In this document: in pieces, positions 58,037-64,000 of the stretch
How positions within the stretch are numbered: the first letter of the stretch is position 1
How the letters are laid out: each line of letters opens with the position of its first letter
Assembly (NCBI GenBank): GCA_026119855.1
Contig: JAOWBW010001454.1
Coordinates: 310,001-374,000, forward strand
Length of the DNA: 64,000 nucleotides
Reading direction: 5' to 3'
Origin: Campanula takesimana
Lineage: Eukaryota > Streptophyta > Magnoliopsida > Asterales > Campanulaceae
The notes under the pieces: generated by a model
What the model saw: the letters and a program-made list of their open reading frames with translations, nothing else
Told to the model about the DNA's origin: nothing
Databases searched by the model: none
Position numbers and translations under genes: made by a program

Positions 58037-60778
58037 TCAAAAGGAACTGACCGATGCTGGCCTCCTCGGATTTCTTGATGATTTACCACGCGGGCCCTTC
58101 AAAACTTGGGCAAATTTAGCCAGTTCAGATTTTTCAACATCTTCAGATTGTTGATCTGTAGCACCTTCAGCTATAGAATCAATCCGTTTATAAACATACG
58201 AGGTCCCAACATCACTATTTCTCAGACCCCCTTCCGAATCATTGCTATCATCTGTTTTTCCGCTCTTCAGCCTTTGAAAATACAAGTTTTTTTGAAGATC
58301 CAACGACCGTCTAGATGAGCTTTGTGATGAATTAGTCCTCAACCTATTACTATGCCCATCTATACCACTATCACTTAGTGCAGAATCCATAGAAACAGTT
58401 CTTTCCAATGATGAAGCTCTACTGTGGTGATGGTGATGACTGTTTTTCCCCCTTAAAAGTTTCATAAGCTTGCCAAAAAACTTACTATTGCTCGAGCTGT
58501 TTGTTTTGTTAGTGGATGAACTGTCATTAAACGAACCCTCAAAATCAGGGGAATCTGTTAGATAAGAAGCTTGGGAAGACGACCACTGATCAGAATCAAA
58601 TTCTGTAATACTTATCGCCTTTTCTCCGACCCCTTCCTTGTTTGCATACTCTAGTATTAGCTGCTTGGCCTTTTCCTCTGATTTTGGACTCAACGATTTA
58701 CTAAGGTCCTTGGCCATTGTTTTACCAGCGGCTGGTTGGTAATTTCTAAGCTCATAACGTAGACATGCGTTTATCCATCGGAGATAGACTAGTTCCTCAA
58801 CATCTGCACAGCGGTCCGCTCGGAGTTGCTCAACTTCCTTCGATAACTCCTCGTTCCGTTCTCTCAAACGGACACTTTCTTCCTTCATTCTTTCTGTCTG
58901 CAACATAGCAATAATGAAAAAATAGAATGACTTTACCAAATAAATAAATAAGAAATTTACACACCCTTTCTACTCAATCCCCCCCCCCCCCCAAAAAAAA
59001 AAATGAGGATAAGCAAGGAACAATGCAATTACCTCTTCATCTTCTAAAACAGAAGTAGCAAGGATTTGAAGGTACTCCAACCTCTGACCCATTTCTGATT
59101 TTTCTATCCTCAAACTGTAATTAGATTTCCTCAGTTCCTCCACTTCGACATCCAAATCCTTTAGTTTTTGGAGGTTTAATTGAGCTTTCGAGTTACTCGA
59201 AACAGATTTTTGTTCCTCATCCTGCAGCTTTTGAACTCTCTGTTGTAAGACTAGGAGCTGCTCCTTATTCTGCTCAGCTTCTGACCTGAGTTTCTTCTTC
59301 AGCATCTTTATCTTTGCTCGTGCACCTTCAAGATCCGACACAACTTTGGCATAATCAGCCACCTGATCCTCTAACCTCTTATTATCAGCCTGCAGGGACT
59401 CAATCTTGAGTGCAAATAACTTAGCCTCCATATTGTTCAATTTTAACCTGTTCTGAAGTTCCATGACAGCTGTCTCTTGCTCCCTTAGACCGTAGTACTC
59501 GAGCAATTGGATCTCAAGGATCCTTTCTCTCTCCTTGAGATTTTTTACAAGATTCCTTAGACTTTTAACCTCTTGCTCGTGCTCATCTTTTTCAGTGCGT
59601 GCATGTCCTCTGGGAGATTCTGTGTCAATCGTTAGTAGGTCAATATCTTTTCTGGGAGATATATTGGCCATTGTGGCAGCCAAATCAATTTCTTTCACGA
59701 GCTCAGTGAATTCTGGCAGAAGATAACCATCTCTATCACCGTTGGATCGGTGACTTGGAGAGAGATCGGCAATGGAACGATCAGAGTTAACTTTTGGGAG
59801 ATAAGACTCATTCTGCAAGAGAGGAATCCCAAGGATTCCGAGTCACTCGTGAGAACAAAAATCTTGCATGAGCATGTAATCAATTAAACTAGTTTCTTAA
59901 GCATATTTCATTCTACAACTAGTTCATCAAATTTCTTAATATGAACAATATTTCAGACAGGAGGGTATAGAAAAAAGTGAGAAAAGGATACTCTTTCTGA
60001 CGGAAAAATCCAATGTAAAGTCCAACTTCAAAAATTGTGCATGTACTTCGATACGTTTCTTTAAAACTGCACGGAAAACAAATCATTTTGGTGCAGAGGT
60101 AGTAGCATCTTTTTGTATGAAAAGGTAGAGAATTACATTGGTTTTTTATGCTTTCTTAACAAACATATAAGGAAACAGGAAAACATAGAAGTTTTTTGGT
60201 CTGAATTTGGATTATTTTGGAGATAATTTAAGAGAAACGTCATTAAATAAATCTCATGCTCCTTAATCTACCTGAAAATAAGATATGGGCTTTGATTGTG
60301 ATATATAAGCCTCCACTATACTACCATTGTCTGCATGATTTAGTAGATGCTGATTCCATTTAATTGCCGTCCAAATTAATGTAATTAAGCAAAAATCAAA
60401 CCTTCAAAATACACACCTCAAAATTCTTAAATTAATCAAGGAATAATCGTACATTCTTATCTGGAGCAATGGAATCGCTTCTGGAAGCAGCTGATGCCCT
60501 TCCTGGATTTACTTGATTACCATAATCTGAATTCAAAACGGAAACTCCGATAAATATAGACAAACAAATTAAATAGGTAGACAATTAAATTTCATAGCAA
60601 AGAAGGAATCAACAAACATACCAGATGATCGAGGAGAATTTGGGGGTTGAGAGGGTCTAATCCTCTTGTTTCTCATAACGGAATAGAGAATTCCGCCAAT
60701 AGAAAGAGCCACCGCAACCCCAAATTTCAATAACACGGGATTTATGTCTCTCTTTTCATTACCCATCATCAATGACAT
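58037..60778 (-). CDS. CHUP1/AR791-like coiled-coil membrane protein
   Basis: Four exons on the minus strand: 60622-60778, 60453-60526, 59033-59812, 58037-58897, with GT/AG borders, giving 623 residues. Residues 13-35 (PVLLKFGVAVALSIGGILYS) are one transmembrane segment near the N-terminus. A long coiled coil runs from about 140 to 365. The family signature YLRWINACLRYELRNYQ lies at about 375-391. A Ser-rich C-terminal part contains a five-His run and many SRASS/SRRS motifs. Known relatives (CHUP1, IPGA1, AR791) link membranes to actin or microtubules. The poly-Pro region of CHUP1 is absent, so it is closer to AR791. The start at 60778 is the first in-frame ATG: 26 open, acidic codons lie upstream but contain no ATG and begin after a TGA. 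A 640-bp intron 2 separates the N-terminal exons from the coiled coil. Confidence 0.88.
58979..59003. repeat. C-run/A-run homopolymer in intron 3 of the CHUP1-like gene
   Basis: About 14 C followed by 11 A, within the 135-bp intron 3. It is likely length-variable. Confidence 0.9.
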
Positions 60779-60780
60779 TA

Positions 60781-60864
60781 TTAGATCAACATCGGCCTCC
60801 TCCTTCTCTTCTTCATCTTCTTCCCAATAAGCGCCCCCGAGCTCAATAAAACTGAATCACTCAT
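60781..60864 (-). other. Upstream ORF before the CHUP1-like gene
   Basis: ATG at 60864 opens 27 codons (MSDSVLLSSGALIGKKMKKR then Arg-rich) and stops with TAA two bases before the main ATG (TAATAATG). If transcribed, this arrangement could reduce main-ORF translation or allow reinitiation. The transcription start is unknown. Confidence 0.35.
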
Positions 60865-61104
60865 GATCATGAAAACCCTAAAAAAAAGGACTGGAAATTC
60901 GAATCAACCAGTTGGTGAAAGATGAAATGAGGGAAGGAAAATCAAGTCCGGAATGAGGATCGCGTTCGCTGGGGCTCTTCCTCCGTCCGTTATGATTGTG
61001 TGTGTGTTGTTTTGCCTATGTGTCATGAGACAAGTGTTCTGTATTCAAATTTTTATTTTATTTATGTTTTTTTTTCCTTTTCACGTTTTAAAATTTAAAA
61101 GAGA
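60865..61104. other. Upstream region of the CHUP1-like gene
   Basis: Promoter-side DNA between the CHUP1-like start and the Stowaway. A TTATTTTATTTATG-type AT stretch at about 61050; no clear TATA or gene. Confidence 0.4.
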
Positions 61105-61532
61105 TACTCCCTCTGCCCCAGAGTTACTTTCCATTTTGGTATGTCCCAGAGTAAGAATGCTATTCCTAAAATAGCAAAAAATATTTACTAATCACCCCAC
61201 TCATTCTCTCCCCTATTTTACTTTTATACTCACAACACCAATCAATTCACTATTCTCTCCCACTCATTCTCTCTCCTACTTTACTTTTACACTCACAACA
61301 TTTACGAGTAAACAACCAAATTGACCCGCGTACTATTCAAATACAACCAAATTGACCACCGTACTATCTAAACTACCAAAGTGACATGCGTACTATTCAT
61401 AAACTAACTGAATCAACCCAAATCGTTAATAAAAGTTAATGGTGAGTAACAAGCGTTAGTAATTTAACAGATATCACAATATAATTTTCAAATTGCCCCA
61501 AAACTTAACAGAATCCTGTAATTGAAAATTCT

Positions 61533-61792
61533 TACTACCTCTGTCCCTAAATGAGTGTCCAAATTTCATTTTAAGGGAAACTGAAAATCTCAACTTTTTG
61601 AACAATTTGGTAACAACGATTCATATATAATCTTGTAATCTCCTTTCCAAACCTTTAGTTTTGCACGTATAAAGAAACCAGTGAAATTTTTTTCGAAAAA
61701 AAACATTTAGGAGAAAGTTATGTTCAAAAAGACACTCATTTAAGGACAAAGATTTCTTGAAAATGGACACTCATTTAGGGACAGAGGGAGTA
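61533..61792. mobile_element. Stowaway MITE (family of MIOX intron 5)
   Basis: CTCTGTCCCTAAATGAGTGT at the left, ACTCATTTAGGGACAGAGG at the right; inverted copy of 46485-46744 and similar along its whole length. Confidence 0.9.
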
Positions 61793-61892
61793 TATTAATT
61801 TTGATATTTAGTCTACCCTATAAACAACCCCAACCTAAATCTACTTCAGAATTTGGAAAACCCGTACTAACTTTCTTCTCCTGTTGCCCCGC

Positions 61893-62434
61893 TAGGGATG
61901 ACCAAACACGGTTCCGGTTACGGTTCCGGTTCGGCTTTTATGTGAACCTTAACCGGCCCTTGGTTACACCGGTTCCGGTTCCGGTTGTCACAATACGGTT
62001 CCGGTTCGGTTCCACGGTTCATTTTTTGATGGTTTTTTAACGGTTAATTCTGATGAAACTGTTAGAAATCGGTCAAAAACACTTTTATTATTTTCATTCA
62101 CTGATTTTGGCAAAAAAATTAGTCAAACACAACTTTTCTTGTCAACTTTCCATTAGTAACGGTTAATTCTAACGAAACTGTTAGAAATCTAATGATTTTG
62201 ATGGTTTTTTAACGGTTTTACTGACGGTTCAGACGGTTCCGGTTCGCGGTTTGGTTGGGCGGTTCGGAACCGCCGGTTCACGGTTTTTTGGGGGGTTGAA
62301 CCTTAACCGGCCCCTATCCAAAACGGTTCCGGTTCCCACGGTTCCGGTTTTCGTGGCGGTTCATGGCGGTTACGGTTTTTTCGGTTCCGGTTCCGGGCCG
62401 GTTCGACGGTTCCGGTCTGGTTTGGCCATCCCTA
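61893..62434. mobile_element. hAT-like MITE, GGTTCCGG-rich
   Basis: Ends TAGGGATGACCAAAC and TTTGGCCATCCCTA are inverted, the typical hAT MITE end. The 8-bp flanks TGCCCCGC and GCCCCCGC match at six positions. The interior is full of GGTTCCGGTT words. A related fragment lies at 40340-40627. Confidence 0.85.
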
Positions 62435-63265
62435 GCCCCCGCCCCCGCCCCCACCGACCACCGGCTCTCACCCACCGGCCGACCACCCTCTCATCCAACG
62501 AAGCTCTTCCCTTCCCCACCTTCACCGACGACCTACCTGTCTCTTTCTCCCACACCCATCCCTTCTTCCCAAACTCCAGTCCACCCTCGTCTCTCCTCTC
62601 CACCCCTTCTTTAACGTCGGCTTCTTCCCGCGCCGACCCTCTGTCACACGCCATTTTATCTGCAGTTTGAGCTCCAACAATGGAGTTTTCTGCAAACCCC
62701 TCTTTCTCTCCTCATTCACTCTCAGTTTAGATTTTTTTTTCTTTTTTGAATCTTCAATTTAATTAGAGTCAATATAATTATTTCAGATCTGAAACTGATA
62801 AAAAATTTCAATCAAAATTTTAAATTTAAAAATCTGGGTATTTGTATATCTAAATCTGGGAAGAAATGAAAGTAAAAATGTGGCTGCCTGTTATGCATCT
62901 CTGTATGTGTATTGTGTGTTTGTGCCTATGTTTAATTTTAATGGTTTGGAAGTTGACTTTAGATAAGGGTTCTTGATTTGTGGTTGAGTATAGAGGGATT
63001 TGAATGGTTTTGAAGTTGAAATTTGATGTGGGTTTGACCATAACCCATTAAAAATGTAATTTTATTTTTTTTCAAAATTTTGGGAAGTGTGGTTTGGTAG
63101 CAGGGATGGTTTGGGTGGTGATTGTGAGATGGCAGGACGGGTGGTTTAAGATGTGGTGGGAGCCAGTGGTGGGTGGTAGACTGGTAGGTGGTGAGTGGTT
63201 GGTAGTGGTGGTGATTGTTGGTGGAGAATAAGGTACATTTGTAGTTTTAGTATTCAGTTAAGTTG
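62435..63265. other. GC-rich then GT-rich interior of the Mutator-like element
   Basis: 62435-62690 is C-rich with an open stretch (PRPRPHRPPALTHRPTTLSS-like) unlike the AT-rich surroundings; 63080-63230 is GGTGGT-rich. No domain recognised. It could be a captured gene fragment (Pack-MULE). Confidence 0.35.
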
Positions 63266-63561
63266 ATTTAGGATTTTGTAGAGTTAAGGGGGCGATTTGA
63301 AAGTTATATTGTAATATCCATTAAATTATTAACGCTTGTTAATATCATTAACTTTCATTAACTATTTGGGTCGATTCGGTTAATTTATGAATAGTACGCA
63401 AGTCAATTTGGTAGTTTAGATAGTACGGTGGTCAATTTGGTTGTATTCGAATAGTACGCGGGTCAATTTGGTTGTTTACTCCAACATTTACATCACTTCC
63501 AATATTTATTAATAAGCGTGCAAATGAGGGGTAAGACTCTTACTCCGGGATGGGGGGAGTA

Positions 63562-64000
63562 AATAAAAGAAACCATGAGGCACAAACTGAATTTTTTTTC
63601 TAAGTAATAGTACTTGCTTTCTTTTTAATGCAAACAATACATATTAATAAAATTTAAGAAGATGGCGCTCCATAAAAGTTAGAAGTTCATCCCAAATATA
63701 ATGTATTGCAAAATGTGCAAAACATTTTACAAGCATGATTAAAAAAGAAGAATTGAAGCAAACAATAAGTTACAAGCACCTATAATACTTCTAAATTTAT
63801 CAAGCCGAATACAGTTTGATATCATACGCTTAGGATTAGTAGAACTATATACGTCAAGTATCTCCCAAACCAAACTTTTGCTATTGATATCATCGGAGTC
63901 AAATCTCCTTTGGGTGTGTTTTGCAGGAAACTAGTACCTCCATAAGTTAAAAAAATACATGTTTTTAACCATTGAACCCTAAACCCTAAACCTTAAACCT
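63562..64000. other. Intergenic to window end, no gene seen
   Basis: AT-rich DNA. The last 25 bases resemble plant telomere repeats. Confidence 0.5.
63976..64000. repeat. Telomere-like CCCTAAA run at window end
   Basis: AACCCTAAACCCTAAACC followed by TTAAACCT: two exact CCCTAAA-type units and one degenerate unit, cut by the window edge. It may be a telo-box or a short interstitial array. Confidence 0.7.

Larger units (their letters stand above)
61306..63481. mobile_element. Mutator-like non-autonomous element, long TIRs
   Basis: 2,176 bp with about 210-bp terminal inverted repeats (61306-61520 and 63266-63481) starting GAGTAAACAACCAAATTGAC. Flanked by an identical 10-mer CAACATTTAC (61296-61305, 63482-63491); MULEs make 9-bp duplications, the tenth base may be chance. 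No transposase seen. It contains a Stowaway (61533-61792), an hAT-like element (61893-62434) and a GC-rich stretch (62435-62690) that may be captured host DNA. Confidence 0.85.
61105..63561. mobile_element. Stowaway MITE interrupted by a Mutator-like element
   Basis: Left end CTCCCTCTGCCCCAGAGTTA (61107 on) and right end TTACTCCGGGATGGGGGGAG, TA flanks. Removing 61306-63481 and one TSD copy leaves a normal-sized MITE of about 270 bp. Confidence 0.8.

Noticed and set aside
58106..58318. 70-codon plus-strand ORF
   Set aside because: It is antisense to exon 4 of the CHUP1-like gene.
62251..62719. ORFs of up to 139 codons on both strands
   Set aside because: They span the end of an hAT-like repeat and a C-rich stretch; no domain or splice structure supports a gene, though captured DNA remains possible.

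Overview
This window is plant nuclear DNA, from a core eudicot. Four intron-containing host genes lie in the right third, and the rest is dense with nested LTR retrotransposons, a LINE remnant, a tRNA-derived SINE and many short DNA transposons (Stowaway, hAT-like, Mutator-like). The order cannot be fixed from the sequence; the short GAGACGGTCTC-ended inverted-repeat elements suggest Caryophyllales, but that is an impression only. There is one 100-base assembly gap (30203-30302).

Left part (1-30.2 kb), a nested stack. The oldest layer is a decayed Ty1/copia element (1-3575, 11740-11808, 13894-15201), readable as broken gag, integrase, reverse transcriptase and RNase H, a polypurine tract and a 3' LTR. 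A long-LTR, apparently non-coding Ty3/gypsy-type element (3576-11734, minus strand, TSD ATCAT) and a related solo LTR (11809-13893, TSD GATTG) sit inside it. Next comes a truncated Tat/Ogre-like element (15213-17264), then a complete non-autonomous one of the same family (17328-28246, TSD ATGAG). The complete one carries a short gag-like ORF with a zinc knuckle, an eleven-unit 45-bp tandem array near its 3' end, and a solo gypsy LTR (25033-27208, TSD TTCGT) inside its own 3' LTR. A copia fragment with a fairly well preserved gag (28247-30202) runs into the gap.

Middle part (30.3-43.8 kb). After the gap come the end of a gypsy pol gene, one gypsy LTR (30730-33450), a tRNA-Met-type primer site and a gag. 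The single LTR therefore has internal sequence on both sides. The gag is cut by a 5'-truncated, frameshifted LINE with RT, zf-RVT and RNase H. Intergenic DNA with MITEs and a copia-type solo LTR (40826-42442, TSD GTTAC) follows.

Right part (43.8-64 kb). The host genes are myo-inositol oxygenase (MIOX, + strand, 11 exons), a small secreted cysteine-rich peptide (+, 2 exons), a GDSL esterase/lipase (+, 5 exons, with a one-base frameshift in exon 3) and a CHUP1/AR791-like coiled-coil membrane protein (-, 4 exons). The last two are convergent. A SINE with an internal duplication, an hAT-like element and a Mutator-like element nested in a Stowaway lie between or beside them. A short telomere-like run closes the window. 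MIOX is metabolic (inositol to glucuronate), the GDSL protein is probably extracellular, and the CHUP1-like protein probably acts on the cytoskeleton; nothing suggests that they form a pathway.

Most notable: (1) LTRs, leaders and 3' regions of several unrelated retroelements carry clusters of iterated CpG-containing, mostly palindromic words (GCGCGC, GGGCGCCC, CGGCCG, CCGTACGG, GACCG) at about 20-30 bp spacing; (2) four related gypsy LTRs share an intron-like layout; (3) the small peptide has a perfectly mirror-symmetric eight-cysteine spacing.
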